Shown here piece after piece: positions 38,250-49,851 of a stretch of 64,000 nt of DNA; the first letter of the stretch is position 1, and each line of letters starts with the position of its first letter. Origin of the DNA: Cyanobium gracile PCC 6307 (GTDB taxonomy: Bacteria > Cyanobacteriota > Cyanobacteriia > PCC-6307 > Cyanobiaceae); assembly GCF_000316515.1 (NCBI RefSeq), contig NC_019675.1:3160001-3224000 (forward strand). The letters run 5' to 3'. The position numbers and the translations under genes are program-made. The notes beneath the pieces are model-generated. The model saw nothing but the letters and a program-made list of their open reading frames with translations. It was not told the DNA's origin and ran no database searches.

Positions 38250-38999
38250 CTAGTGGTCCTGGGAAGAAGGGAAAGGGCGACGGCTCGCCCAGCGCAACTG
38301 GCACACCATGCCCCGCAGCAGGGCCACCTCCGGGCCACTGACCTGGCCGCGCTGCAGCAGGGCCCGCAGCTTGGCCATCCGGGCGGCGGCGGTGTGGGGC
38401 AGCAGGAAGCCGACCTCCAGCAGCAGCTCCCGGGCGTCGTCGAGCATGGCCTCCAGCACTCCCCGAGGGCAGGGGCCTTCCCCGGCGGCAGCCGGCGGGG
38501 GCACCCGCGCCGGGCCCCGGCGCCCGAGGCGGTGCAGGTCGTGCAGCACCACCGCCACGGCATGGGAGAGGTTGAGGGAGCCGTGGGGGGTGGGGGTGGG
38601 AATCTGCAGCAGCCGGCCCGCCTGCAGCAACTCGTCGTTGCTCAGCCCTCGGTCCTCCCGGCCGAACACCAGGGCCGACGGCAGGGCCACCTCGCCGGCC
38701 AGCAGCCAGGCCAGGGCGTCCTCGGGGTCCTCCAGGGGCAGGGGCTCGCCCTCCGGACGGCCGCTGGCGGCCACCACCCGCCCGCAGTCGGCCAGGGCGG
38801 CGGCCAGGGTGGGAAAGACGGTCGCCTGCTTCAGCAGGGGCAGACCCTTGACGGCCATGAGACGGGCTTCCTCGCCGAGGGGATCGCAGCGCGGAGCCAC
38901 CAGGCGCAGATCCTCGATGCCGTAGCTGCGGCAGAGCCGGGCCACGCTGCCCACGTTCAGGGGGCCGGCCGGTTCCACCAGGACCAGCTTGGGGTTCAA
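38250..38999 (-). CDS. SPOUT-class tRNA/rRNA 2'-O-methyltransferase (TrmJ-like)
   Basis: Trefoil-knot SAM methyltransferase of the TrmH/TrmJ family; TrmJ methylates the ribose at position 32 of tRNAs. The 249-aa product opens [22 protein letters not shown] (motif 1), and has [15 protein letters not shown] (motif 2) and [23 protein letters not shown] (motif 3), the three SPOUT signatures. The exact target is not certain from sequence. Its start overlaps the cytM stop by 4 nt. Confidence 0.9.
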   Translation of the reverse strand: MNPKLVLVEPAGPLNVGSVARLCRSYGIEDLRLVAPRCDPLGEEARLMAVKGLPLLKQATVFPTLAAALADCGRVVAASGRPEGEPLPLEDPEDALAWLLAGEVALPSALVFGREDRGLSNDELLQAGRLLQIPTPTPHGSLNLSHAVAVVLHDLHRLGRRGPARVPPPAAAGEGPCPRGVLEAMLDDARELLLEVGFLLPHTAAARMAKLRALLQRGQVSGPEVALLRGMVCQLRWASRRPFPSSQDH

Positions 39000-39445
39000 G
39001 GCAGGGAGTGCAGGAAGGCCAGCAGATCGGCCATGGCCTGGGGTTCGGGCTGGAAGCTGGGCATCGGCGGGGTCCGGCCGCTGACCACCTGCTGGATCAG
39101 CTGGCGATCGTTCTTGCGCCGATCGACGCCGTGCAGATCCGGGCCCACCAGCCCCTGGGCGGCCAGGCCGTGGCAGCCGGCACAGTTCAGCCGGAACAGG
39201 CGGCCCCCGTCGGTGGCCGAGCCGGTGAGCTCCAGGGTCTGGCGGGTGTAGGGATCGCTGCGGGCCGCCGGCAGCACCACCACCGCCAGCAGCAGGATGC
39301 AGGCCACTGCCGCCAGCGTCGCCAGGGCCGCCGCGAGGCTGCGGCGCTGGGCTGGGACCTGTTCACCCCCGACGGAGGGTTGCTCACCCCCGATGGGGGC
39401 AGAGGGCGTCGCGGCGGCCGGGGTGGTGGAGGACGGACTGATCAC
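38996..39445 (-). CDS. cytM: Cytochrome cM
   Basis: Membrane-anchored monohaem c-type cytochrome specific to cyanobacteria, implicated in suppressing photosynthesis or altering respiration under stress or dark heterotrophy. The 149-aa product has a Ser/Thr/Pro-rich cytoplasmic N-terminus, one anchor helix (about 38-61), the haem motif C88-A-G-C91-H92 and a distal Met128 in TPPMPSF. Full length. Overlap of 4 nt with the methyltransferase gene begins the long minus-strand run; divergent from petG, 75 bp away. Confidence 0.92.
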   Translation of the reverse strand: MISPSSTTPAAATPSAPIGGEQPSVGGEQVPAQRRSLAAALATLAAVACILLLAVVVLPAARSDPYTRQTLELTGSATDGGRLFRLNCAGCHGLAAQGLVGPDLHGVDRRKNDRQLIQQVVSGRTPPMPSFQPEPQAMADLLAFLHSLP

Positions 39446-39520
39446 AGTGCTGGGGTGGGGCTCGCGGTGCCGGCGGTGGTCGTGGAAGAATTGTGCATCG
39501 CCAGAACTGACGGCCCCTCC

Positions 39521-39634
39521 ATGATCGAACCCCTCCTCTGCGGCATCGTGCTTGGACTGATCCCCGTGACGCTCGTGGGTCTGTTTGTGGCGGCGTGGAA
39601 TCAGTACCGCCGGGGAAGCGCTCTGGGGGGCTGA
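39521..39634 (+). CDS. petG: Cytochrome b6f complex subunit V
   Basis: A 37-aa single-helix subunit needed for assembly and stability of the b6f complex. The translation [20 protein letters not shown], then [12 protein letters not shown], is the canonical PetG sequence with one membrane span and a basic tail. It is too short for most gene callers. Divergent from cytM, and followed by a 200-bp stretch without a recognisable gene. Confidence 0.96.
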   Translation: MIEPLLCGIVLGLIPVTLVGLFVAAWNQYRRGSALGG

Positions 39635-39836
39635 GCGTCCGTTTCAGCACACCCTAGCCAGTCCGGCTGCCCCAGATACGGCGCCGGGGGCCGGAACCAC
39701 GCCGGCGTCGATCGCACCGCCCATCCAGCCCTGGACGGGGATGGCGAGCCGACCCAGGCTGGCTGGCTTCCATCCCTGCCCTGGAGGTGGGGGCCAGCCA
39801 TCGAGCCGCAACACCGCCCCACGTCAGGTCGGCCAG

Positions 39837-40442
39837 CTAGTCCCGACCGGCAGCGGTGCCCTCGCCTGGGCCGCCGGCGGTGGCCTCCACCTCCAGCAGA
39901 ACCACCGTGGTTCCGCCGTAGCGGCGTTGATCACGTCCGTGCCATCCCGGCGGCAGCTCCGGCACGGCGTCACTGGCGCACTCCCACACCAGAATTCCCC
40001 CGGGAACCAGCCAGCCTCCGCTGAGCACCGCCGCCGCGATCGGCCCGTACAGGCCGGCGGCGTAGGGCGGATCGGCGTAAATCAGATCGAAGGAGGCCTC
40101 GCCGCGGCGCGTCAGCCAGCGCAGCACCTCGTCGCCGTCAACGCGGCAGCGGGGGGCGGTTTCCGGCGACGCCGGACGGTCCCGTCGCACAAGCTCCAGA
40201 TTGGCCCGGGCCACGGCGGCGATGCGCCGATCCCGCTCCACGGCCACCACCTCGGAGGCGCCACGCTGCAGGGCCTCGCAGGCCATCACGCCGCTGCCAC
40301 AGCAGAGATCCAGCCAGCGGCTGCCGGGGACCCGGGTGGCCAGCAGGTTCATCACCGCCAGCCGCACCCGGGCGGCGGTGGGGCGGGCGGTGCTGCCGGG
40401 GGGGCTCTGCAGCCGGCGCCCGCCGCTCAGCCGCAGCGTCAC
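39837..40442 (-). CDS. rsmD: 16S rRNA (guanine966-N2)-methyltransferase RsmD
   Basis: Methylates G966 of 16S rRNA in the 30S subunit. The 201-aa product has the RsmD N-terminus (RLSGGRRLQSPPGSTARPT), the SAM-binding WLDLCCGSGVMACEALQRGA and the amino-methyltransferase catalytic motif IYADPPYAAG. Slightly extended C-terminus. Its start overlaps the hisH stop by 4 nt, so it is probably coupled to histidine biosynthesis for expression only. Confidence 0.94.
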   Translation of the reverse strand: MTLRLSGGRRLQSPPGSTARPTAARVRLAVMNLLATRVPGSRWLDLCCGSGVMACEALQRGASEVVAVERDRRIAAVARANLELVRRDRPASPETAPRCRVDGDEVLRWLTRRGEASFDLIYADPPYAAGLYGPIAAAVLSGGWLVPGGILVWECASDAVPELPPGWHGRDQRRYGGTTVVLLEVEATAGGPGEGTAAGRD

Positions 40443-41062
40443 AGAGAGCTGACCCAGTCGATCCAGCGACGCAGCATCGCTTCGCCGACGGGGCCGGACT
40501 TCTCTGGGTGGAACTGGCAGGCGGCGATGGTCCCCTGCCAGACCGCCGCCGTCACCGGGGTGCCGGCGTAGTCGACGAGGGCCGTGGTGGACATGGCCTC
40601 GGCCGGCTCGGCGGCGAAGGAGTGCACGAAGTAGACCCAGGCTTCCGGGCTGGCGGCCGGCAGCAGCGGGCTGGCGGTGGCTGGGATCAGTGGGGCCCAG
40701 CCCATGTGGGGCAGGGGGTGGCCCGTCAGCCGCGGCAGGGAGCGGACGCGGCCGGCCAGCACGCCCAGCCCGTCGGTTCGGCCCTCCTCACTGGCCTCGA
40801 ACAGCAGCTGCAGGCCCAGGCAGATCCCCAGCAGCGGGCGGCCGCTGGCGCAGGAGCGGCGCAGGGCCTGCTCCAGCCCCGCCGAGCGCAACCGCTCCAT
40901 GGCCGGATCGAAGGCGCCGACGCCCGGCAGCACCAGGGCGTCGCAGGCCTCCAGATCCGCCGGGCCGTGCACGCTCACCAGCTCGGCACCGAGCCGCCCG
41001 AAGGTGCGCTGCACCGAATGCAGGTTGCCCATGCCGTAGTCGATCAGACCGATGCGGGTCAT
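40439..41062 (-). CDS. hisH: Imidazole glycerol phosphate synthase, glutaminase subunit
   Basis: Class I glutamine amidotransferase supplying ammonia to HisF in histidine synthesis. The 207-aa product has GLIDYGMGNLHSV at the start, the nucleophile Cys81 in LLGICLGLQLLFE, and the His-Glu of the triad in ACQFHPEKSGP. Full length. The ATG at 41062 overlaps the LOG-family stop by 4 nt; a long upstream extension of the frame is antisense shadow. HisF is not in the window. Confidence 0.96.
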   Translation of the reverse strand: MTRIGLIDYGMGNLHSVQRTFGRLGAELVSVHGPADLEACDALVLPGVGAFDPAMERLRSAGLEQALRRSCASGRPLLGICLGLQLLFEASEEGRTDGLGVLAGRVRSLPRLTGHPLPHMGWAPLIPATASPLLPAASPEAWVYFVHSFAAEPAEAMSTTALVDYAGTPVTAAVWQGTIAACQFHPEKSGPVGEAMLRRWIDWVSSL

Positions 41063-42204
41063 GGCTGGCTGACGCTCGGGACCCGCTCGGCCGGATGTTC
41101 CAGGGCCGGTGAGGCCGGCAGGTCGAGGCCATTGAGGTGGTCGATGAACTGATAGAGCCGGCCGACGCGGCGCTTGTCGAAGCGCAGCCACAGGCACGGC
41201 CGCAGCAGGCCGTTGTCGTCGACACTCTCGCCGGTCTGGATGGCGCCCTCCTCCAGCAGATCGGCGAAGCGTCGGTTCAGCTCCGGCAACAGGGCACGGG
41301 GCACCTCGGCGTTGAGCAGCAGCTCGATGCGGTCCTGGCCCAGCTGGGCGCTGTGGAACACCCGGTAGAACCGGCAGATGTGGGCCACGGCCTCCTCGGC
41401 ATCGGAGGCTTCCACCATCAGATCCACGTCCTCCGGGGAGATGAGCCCCCGGGTGGCGAGTTCCTGATGCACGTTGCGTTTCCAGACCTTCCAGAAATCG
41501 TCGCCGTCCGGGGAGAGCAGCACCAGGGGAATGGGCGAGGTGCGTCCGGTCTGGATGAGGGTGAGGCACTCGAAGAGTTCATCGAGGGTGCCGAATCCCC
41601 CGGGCATCACCACGAGCGCATCGCTCTCCATCAGGAAGAACAGCTTGCGCGTGAAGAAGTAGCGAAAGTAGAGGAGGCGCCCGTCGCAGGCGCTCACGTA
41701 GGGATTGGGATGCTGCTCGAAGGGCAGATCCACGTTGAGACCGATGCTGTGGTCACAACCCGCGCCGCTGTTGGCGCCCTCCATCACGCCCGCCCCGGCT
41801 CCGGTCATCACCTCGAAGCCGGCCTGCACCGCCTGGCGGGCGACCTCCTCGGCCAGCACGTAGCAGGGATCGTCAGGGCGGGTGCGGGCGGAGCCGAAGA
41901 CGCTGATCTTGCGGGCGCTGCGCCTGGGGCGGAACACCTCCAGGGCTTCGCTGATGTCAGCCAGACAACCGGCGATCAGCCGCCACTCCTCCTCCTCCTT
42001 CTCCTGGCGCGCCACCTGCAGCAGGGAGACCACGGCGCGCTCAATCTGGCGGCGCTGGGGGTGGCCGCGAAGAGCTTCGGCAAGGGCCTGAAGAGGACTG
42101 ATGCCCGCCGCCGGCGGGGGATTCGGGGAGAGGGGCGGCGTCAGCGGAGCTGTGTCAGAGGTATTTGGAGATGGTGCCCGACAGGGTGTTCTTGGGAACG
42201 GCAC
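41059..42204 (-). CDS. LOG family (lysine decarboxylase-like) protein with C-terminal extension
   Basis: Rossmann-like nucleotide phosphoribohydrolase fold. The LOG core has [34 protein letters not shown] and the signature [15 protein letters not shown], the last supporting cytokinin-riboside-monophosphate hydrolase-type chemistry. The N-terminal helix and about 110 extra C-terminal residues go beyond minimal LOG. No ATG exists before the domain; GTG codons at 42204 and 42231 lie inside the 3' end of trxA in another frame, so the start is unresolved. It overlaps hisH by 4 nt. Confidence 0.87.
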   Translation of the reverse strand: MPFPRTPCRAPSPNTSDTAPLTPPLSPNPPPAAGISPLQALAEALRGHPQRRQIERAVVSLLQVARQEKEEEEWRLIAGCLADISEALEVFRPRRSARKISVFGSARTRPDDPCYVLAEEVARQAVQAGFEVMTGAGAGVMEGANSGAGCDHSIGLNVDLPFEQHPNPYVSACDGRLLYFRYFFTRKLFFLMESDALVVMPGGFGTLDELFECLTLIQTGRTSPIPLVLLSPDGDDFWKVWKRNVHQELATRGLISPEDVDLMVEASDAEEAVAHICRFYRVFHSAQLGQDRIELLLNAEVPRALLPELNRRFADLLEEGAIQTGESVDDNGLLRPCLWLRFDKRRVGRLYQFIDHLNGLDLPASPALEHPAERVPSVSQP

Positions 42205-42478
42205 CGACCACGGTGTCGACCTTCTGGCCACCCTTGAAGAGCATCAGGGTGGGAATGCTGCGGATGCCGTACTGGCTGGCGACGTTGGGATTCTCGTCGG
42301 TGTTCAGCTTGTAGACGCGGATCTTCCCCTCGTATTCCTTGGCGATCTCATCGACGATCGGCGCCACCATGCGGCAGGGGCCGCACCAGGGTGCCCAGAA
42401 ATCAACCAGCACGGGCACATCACTCTTGAGCACGTCTTGCTCGAAGGAGGCGTCGGTGACGGCAGCGGCGCTGGACAT
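42155..42478 (-). CDS. trxA: Thioredoxin
   Basis: Small dithiol oxidoreductase of 107 aa, reducing disulfides of Calvin-cycle and other targets. The active site W31-C32-G33-P34-C35 lies in [17 protein letters not shown], and the family cis-Pro is in [13 protein letters not shown]. Full length, m-type-like. The ATG at 42478 is unambiguous. The next gene downstream must start within its last codons (see LOG entry). Confidence 0.97.
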   Translation of the reverse strand: MSSAAAVTDASFEQDVLKSDVPVLVDFWAPWCGPCRMVAPIVDEIAKEYEGKIRVYKLNTDENPNVASQYGIRSIPTLMLFKGGQKVDTVVGAVPKNTLSGTISKYL

Positions 42479-42600
42479 TCCTTGCAGACTCGGGATGTAG
42501 TGAATCTAGCAACCGGGTTCGGCCACTCTTCCCGGGAATGGGGGCCAGCGTTGCAGGCCGTAGCGGAAGCCAGGGCCGCCGGGAGGTGGCGGCAGAAGAC

Positions 42601-42622
42601 AAAAAGCCCGGACACGCCGGGC
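42601..42622 (-). terminator. Rho-independent terminator after guaB3
   Basis: On the minus strand GCCCGG, a 5-nt loop and CCGGGC are followed by five T residues, 95 bp downstream of the guaB3 stop and 123 bp upstream of trxA. It separates those two transcripts. Confidence 0.85.
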
Positions 42623-42716
42623 CGGGGGGTGTGAGGAGTGTGCGAGCCGGAGCCCCCACATCCAGAGGTTAGCCCCCATCTCGCCTTGAGGCCGTGGCGT
42701 CCAGACCTGGGACGAC

Positions 42717-43880
42717 CTACTTGCCCATGCCCAGCTGCTGGGCCTTCTGGTAAACCTTGCCCTCGGTCAGCAGGGATGGCGCCACCACCACCTCCACCTC
42801 GCGCATTTCCTTGAGGGTGCGGGCCCCCAGGGTGCCCATGGAGGTGCGGATGCAGCCCAGCAGGTTCTGGGTGCCGTCGTCGAGGCCGGCCGGGCCGCGC
42901 AGGATCTTCTCGAGGCTGCCGGTGGTGCCCACCTTGATTCGGGTGCCACGGGGTAGCACCGGGCTGGGGGTGGCCATGCCCCAGTGGAAACCGCGGCCGG
43001 GGGCCTCGGCGGCCCGGGCGATGGGGGAGCCGATCATCACTGCATCGGCCCCGCAGGCCAGACACTTGCAGATGTCCCCACCGGTGACGATGCCGCCGTC
43101 GGCCACCACCGGCACGTAGCGGCCGCTCTCCCGCTCGTAGTCATCCCGGGCGGCGGCGCAGTCGGCCACGGCGGTGGCCTGGGGAATGCCGACGCCGAGC
43201 ACCCCCCGGGACGTGCAGGCGGCGCCGGGGCCGATGCCCACCATCACCCCGGCGGCCCCCGCCCGCATCAGCTGCAGGGTGACGTCGTAGGTGACGCAGT
43301 TGCCGATCACCACCGGCACGCCGAGGTCGCGGCAGAGGGCGGCCAGGTCGAGGGTCTGGCGGCCTTCGGGGCCGATGTGCTCGGTGGAGACCACCGTGGC
43401 CTGCACGAAGAACAGGTCGGCGCCCGCTTCCGCCACCGCCGCCCCGAAGCGCAGGGCGGCCACCGGGGTGGCACTCACCGCCGCGATGCCGCCGCCCGCC
43501 TTGATCTCGGCGATCCGCTGACGCACCAGCCCCTCGCGGACCGGCTGGCTGTAGAGCTCCTGCATCAGGCCCACGAACTCGTCGCGGCCCACCGAAGCGA
43601 TCTTTTCGAGCACCGGCTCGGGATCGTCGTAGCGGCACTGGACGCCTTCGAGGTTGAGCACCCCGAGCGCCCCCAGCCGGGTGAGCTCGATGCACATGCC
43701 CACATCCACCACCCCGTCCATGGCGCTGGCGATGATCGGGATCTCCCGCTGGATCCCCCCCAGGCTCCAGCTGCTGTCGGTCACCTCGGGATCGACGGTG
43801 CGACCGCCCGGGACCAGAGCGATCTCATCGATGCCGTAGGCGCGGCGTACGGTCCGGGAGCGACCGAGCTGAATGTTCAC
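42717..43880 (-). CDS. guaB3: IMP dehydrogenase-family protein GuaB3
   Basis: TIM-barrel enzyme of the IMPDH/GMP reductase family, acting on guanine nucleotides. The 387-aa product lacks the CBS (Bateman) insertion of classic IMPDH. Visible family parts: ALVPG near the start, PIIASAMDGVV, the catalytic loop GIGPGAACTSRGVLGVG with Cys222, and PVVADGGIVTGGDICKCLACGADAVMIGSP. The GTG at 43880 places VNIQLGRSRTVRRAYG at the N-terminus. Full-length GuaB is presumably elsewhere. IMPDH versus GMP reductase activity cannot be decided from sequence. Confidence 0.9.
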   Translation of the reverse strand: MNIQLGRSRTVRRAYGIDEIALVPGGRTVDPEVTDSSWSLGGIQREIPIIASAMDGVVDVGMCIELTRLGALGVLNLEGVQCRYDDPEPVLEKIASVGRDEFVGLMQELYSQPVREGLVRQRIAEIKAGGGIAAVSATPVAALRFGAAVAEAGADLFFVQATVVSTEHIGPEGRQTLDLAALCRDLGVPVVIGNCVTYDVTLQLMRAGAAGVMVGIGPGAACTSRGVLGVGIPQATAVADCAAARDDYERESGRYVPVVADGGIVTGGDICKCLACGADAVMIGSPIARAAEAPGRGFHWGMATPSPVLPRGTRIKVGTTGSLEKILRGPAGLDDGTQNLLGCIRTSMGTLGARTLKEMREVEVVVAPSLLTEGKVYQKAQQLGMGK

Positions 43881-43952
43881 CGTTGGACGGACACAGTGGG
43901 CACAAACTATCAACCGGTCCGCGACGGCCCCGCCCCGTGCCCGTGCCCAGGA

Positions 43953-44567
43953 TCACTCCCGGCCGCGGAAGTCGTTCCAGCGGCGGCTCCAGTCGGCGAA
44001 GACCTGCTCCCGGTCGCTCTTGCGCACCAGCCGCGTGGCGGTGAAGCGGACCGCGGCGATCAGGCCCACGAGCTCCAGCAGGCCGCCCACCAGGGGCAGG
44101 CTGTCGAGGGTGCCGATCAGGGAGGCGTAGACCCGCAGCAGCAGCACCACCCCGATCAGGATCGCCAGCCCCTTGAGCGGGCCGCGGAAGCGCTGCCACT
44201 GGGCCTGCAGTTCGCCGCTGCCGAGCCAGTCCTTGATCTTCTGCAGCAGCAGCTCGAACTCGCCGCCGCCTTCGGCGCCCGGCTCGGCGGAGCCCTCCAG
44301 GGGGGGCACCTCCAGGGTGGCGGTGATGCCGGGTTCCGGCTCGCTCACGGGTGCCGGCACCGGCGTCGGGATCGCGCTGTCGGCTTCGGCCAGGGGCTCG
44401 AAACCGGCCAGGACCGGTTCCGGCTCCGGTTGCGCTTCGGGCTCGGGGGCCACGTGCTCCGGCTCAGGGGTCACGGTCGGTTCCGTCGCCCACGGCTGCG
44501 CCGAAGGTCCGTTCTCCTGGGGCTCGGGGCTGGAGGGGGGCTCGGGGCTGAAGGGGGTCTCGGCCAT
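43953..44567 (-). CDS. CAAD domain protein (CURT1-like thylakoid curvature protein)
   Basis: Thylakoid membrane protein of 204 aa. The first 110 residues are a Pro/Glu-rich acidic disordered tail. It is followed by an amphipathic helix (ELLLQKIKDWLG) and two closely spaced membrane helices (LKGLAILIGVVLLLRVYASL and LPLVGGLLELVGLIAAVRF), then a basic-aromatic end REQVFADWSRRWNDF. This is the CAAD/CURT1 layout that bends thylakoid membranes. The exceptionally long tail exceeds the usual family size. Confidence 0.88.
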   Translation of the reverse strand: MAETPFSPEPPSSPEPQENGPSAQPWATEPTVTPEPEHVAPEPEAQPEPEPVLAGFEPLAEADSAIPTPVPAPVSEPEPGITATLEVPPLEGSAEPGAEGGGEFELLLQKIKDWLGSGELQAQWQRFRGPLKGLAILIGVVLLLRVYASLIGTLDSLPLVGGLLELVGLIAAVRFTATRLVRKSDREQVFADWSRRWNDFRGRE

Positions 44568-44638
44568 GGCAGGCGCCGGAAGCTCACGGCGGAGCTTACG
44601 GCCGTTTTCTCCCGTCGCCCCGGAGGTGTGCAGGGTGT

Positions 44639-45793
44639 TCAGCTGTCGAGGGGAATCAGCCCGCCGCGGCCCGAGAGGGGTCGGACCGGGAGACGGAGCG
44701 GAAAGCGGCCGTCCTGGAGCCAGGTGATCAGCTCGGCGCCGATCGCCTCGGCCAGCCGTGGGCTGTGGGCCGGAGCGGCGGTGACGCGGCGTCCCTCCAG
44801 CTGGATCCGGCCGGACCTGAGCCGGGCGTAGCTGACCGAACCGAGGCGGGGCCGCAGGCGACGCGGAATCGAGACATCCAGCACCGGCGCCTCCAGGTCC
44901 TCGTCGCCGCAGGCGGCCTGGCGGGCCACCGCTTCGTTGATCAGGGGGATCGGAGCCGCCAGGCCCACCAGCAGGGCGGCGCCGTGGCCCTCGAAGAAGC
45001 AGGGCCGCAGCCATTCGGGCCGCAGACCGTGCAGATCCACGCTCACCGCCGCCACCGCCCCGGGGCTGAGGGCGTGGCCGGCGGCGGAGCGGGGCACGCC
45101 GGGCTGGTGGCCGCTGCCGCTGCCCACCACCCAGCCGATGGCCCCCGCCACCAGCACCGGTGAGCCCGGCCCCAGCAGGGCCAGCCCCGGCATGGTCAGG
45201 CCGATGCTGCCGGCGCCGCCGCAGCTGTGCAGGGCATTGCCGAACGGTCCCAGCACGGGGCCCCACGGGCTGCGCAGCACCCCTTCGGCGCTGCTCACGG
45301 CCACCAGGCCGTTCTCGGTGATGCCCCGGTGCAGCAGCAGCCGGCCGGAGCCGATCCGCTCCAGATCCAGCTGGGCCTGCAGGTCCCGGCGGGGATGCAG
45401 GGCGGTGATCTCCCCGGTGGCGGCAAGGGTCACGGTCCCGCCCCGGAGCAGCCGGTCGAGCAGGTGGGCTCCCCCTTGGCGCTGGGCTTCCCCGAGCCCG
45501 CCACCGATGGGCAGCACCAGATCGCCGCCGCCGCCGCCGCTCTGGGCGCCGAGGGACTCCAGCTGGGCGTCCCGGAAGCGGATCGGCGGATCGCTGGGGC
45601 CGATGTTGAGGTGCAGGCTGCCCTGATCGGTGAATTCGGCATTGGCGGCTACCACCACGTCGGTGGCGTCGTAGGCCTCCGCCAGCCCGGCCTCGGCCAC
45701 CAGCCGGCGGAAGTCGGCGGCGGCCCGCACCCGCAGCACCCCCTTGCGCTGGCGCTGGCGCAGGGCCGATTCACTACGGGCCGGCAGGGTCAT
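44639..45793 (-). CDS. DUF39 family homocysteine biosynthesis protein (COG1900)
   Basis: A 384-aa protein of the DUF39 family, linked in archaea to formation of homocysteine from aspartate semialdehyde and sulfide without O-acylhomoserine. Visible family-like parts: LVAEAGLAEAYDATDVVVAANAEFTDQG, GPSDPPIRFRDAQL, SCGGAGSIGLTMPGLALLGPGSPVLVAG and VSVDLHGLRPEWLRP. The conserved SCGGAGS may be the sulfur-handling Cys. ATG at 45793 is 33 bp from the divergent gyrA start, a very tight shared promoter. The frame continues as antisense through gyrA but is not coding. Confidence 0.85.
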   Translation of the reverse strand: MTLPARSESALRQRQRKGVLRVRAAADFRRLVAEAGLAEAYDATDVVVAANAEFTDQGSLHLNIGPSDPPIRFRDAQLESLGAQSGGGGGDLVLPIGGGLGEAQRQGGAHLLDRLLRGGTVTLAATGEITALHPRRDLQAQLDLERIGSGRLLLHRGITENGLVAVSSAEGVLRSPWGPVLGPFGNALHSCGGAGSIGLTMPGLALLGPGSPVLVAGAIGWVVGSGSGHQPGVPRSAAGHALSPGAVAAVSVDLHGLRPEWLRPCFFEGHGAALLVGLAAPIPLINEAVARQAACGDEDLEAPVLDVSIPRRLRPRLGSVSYARLRSGRIQLEGRRVTAAPAHSPRLAEAIGAELITWLQDGRFPLRLPVRPLSGRGGLIPLDS

Positions 45794-45826
45794 CGATAGA
45801 GTGGGTTGTGCCCCATACGGTCTTGC

Positions 45827-48517
<2,691 letters not shown>

Positions 48518-48594
48518 ATGCCTCCGGCCGTCTCAGCGCTGGCCCAGGGCCCAGAGCAGCAGCATTTCGTAGCCTCGCATGGCTGTGGTGCAGG

Positions 48595-49851
48595 ATGAGC
48601 CCTCTCCGTACCGGCGAGATGGCGAGGGATGTGCTGGTGCTCGGCGGCGGCCCCGCCGCCCTCTGCATCGCGGCGTCCCTGGCGGACGAGGGGCTCGCCA
48701 TGGCGTTGCTGGCGCCCGACGATCCGCGCGCCCCGTGGCCCAACACCTATGGGATCTGGGGAGACGAGGTGGATGCCCTGGGCCTGGGCCATCTGCTGGA
48801 GCACCGCTGGAGCCATACGGTCAGCTACTTCGGCGCCGGTGATCCGGACCCGGGCGCGGCGGCCAACCGCCCCACGGCCCACGGCCGCGACTACGGCCTG
48901 TTCGATCGAGAGGCCCTGCAGCGGCACTGGCTGGAGGGCTGCGGACGCGGCGGGGTGGAGCTGCTCCAGGGTCTGGCCAGCAGCTGCGACGCCTCCGGGG
49001 CGTTGAGTGTGGTGGAGCTGGCGGATGGGCGCCGGCTGCAGGTGCGGCTGGTGGTGGACGCCACCGGCCATCAGCCGGCGCTGGTGCAGCGACCCGACCG
49101 GGGCCCGGTGGCCGGCCAGTCGGCCTACGGCGTCATCGGCCGCTTCTCGGCGCCGCCCGTCGAGCCCGATCAGTTCGTGCTGATGGATTACCGCAGCGAC
49201 CACCTCAGCGAGGCGGAGCGGGCCGGGCCCCCCACCTTCCTCTATGCCATGGACCTGGGCAGCGGTCGCTTCTTCGTCGAGGAGACGTCGCTGGCCCTGG
49301 CCCCCCCGGTCCCGTTCGAGGTGCTCCGGCAGCGCCTGCACCGGCGCCTGGCCCAGCGCGGCGTGCAGGTGCTGGCGGTGGAGCACGAGGAGTTCTGCCT
49401 GTTCCCGATGAACCTGCCCCTGCCGGATCTGCAGCAGCCGGTGCTGGGCTTCGGGGGGGCGGCGTCGATGGTGCACCCGGCCTCGGGCTACATGGTGGGC
49501 GCCCTGCTGCGCCGGGCTCCGGCGGTGGCGGCGGCGGTGGCGGCGGCGATGGCCGACACCACGGCACCTTCGCAGGTGCTGGCCCGTGCGGGCTGGCAGG
49601 CCCTCTGGCCCCCGGAGCTTCGCAGCAAGCACGCCCTCTACCAGTTCGGGCTGGGCAAGCTGATGGGCTTCTCCCAAGCCGAGCTGCGCCAGTTCTTCGC
49701 CAGCTTCTTCTCCCTGGGTGGCCCTCAGTGGTATGGCTTCCTGACCAACACCCTGACGGTGCCGCAGCTCCTGGCGGCCATGCTGCGCCTGTTCGCCCTG
49801 TCCCCGTGGTCCGTCCGGGCCGGCCTGCTGCTGCCGCCGCGCCGGCCCTAG
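48595..49851 (+). CDS. crtL: Lycopene cyclase (CrtL type)
   Basis: FAD-dependent plant-like lycopene cyclase making beta- or epsilon-rings for carotene and zeaxanthin. The 418-aa product has the dinucleotide-binding VLVLGGGPAALCIAASLADEG, the cyclase motif NTYGIWGDEVDALGL, the DRE-like YGLFDREALQRHW and the membrane-associating PASGYMVGALLRRAPAVAA. A start eight codons in (MARDVLVLGG) is also possible. Beta versus epsilon specificity cannot be assigned. It is 77 bp after gyrA and ends convergent with mqo, overlapping by 4 bp. Confidence 0.9.
   Translation: MSPLRTGEMARDVLVLGGGPAALCIAASLADEGLAMALLAPDDPRAPWPNTYGIWGDEVDALGLGHLLEHRWSHTVSYFGAGDPDPGAAANRPTAHGRDYGLFDREALQRHWLEGCGRGGVELLQGLASSCDASGALSVVELADGRRLQVRLVVDATGHQPALVQRPDRGPVAGQSAYGVIGRFSAPPVEPDQFVLMDYRSDHLSEAERAGPPTFLYAMDLGSGRFFVEETSLALAPPVPFEVLRQRLHRRLAQRGVQVLAVEHEEFCLFPMNLPLPDLQQPVLGFGGAASMVHPASGYMVGALLRRAPAVAAAVAAAMADTTAPSQVLARAGWQALWPPELRSKHALYQFGLGKLMGFSQAELRQFFASFFSLGGPQWYGFLTNTLTVPQLLAAMLRLFALSPWSVRAGLLLPPRRP

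Noticed and set aside
39635-39836. Possible small RNA or gene between petG and rsmD
   Set aside because: About 200 bp with no open frame of interest, no strong hairpin with T-run and no tRNA-like cloverleaf.
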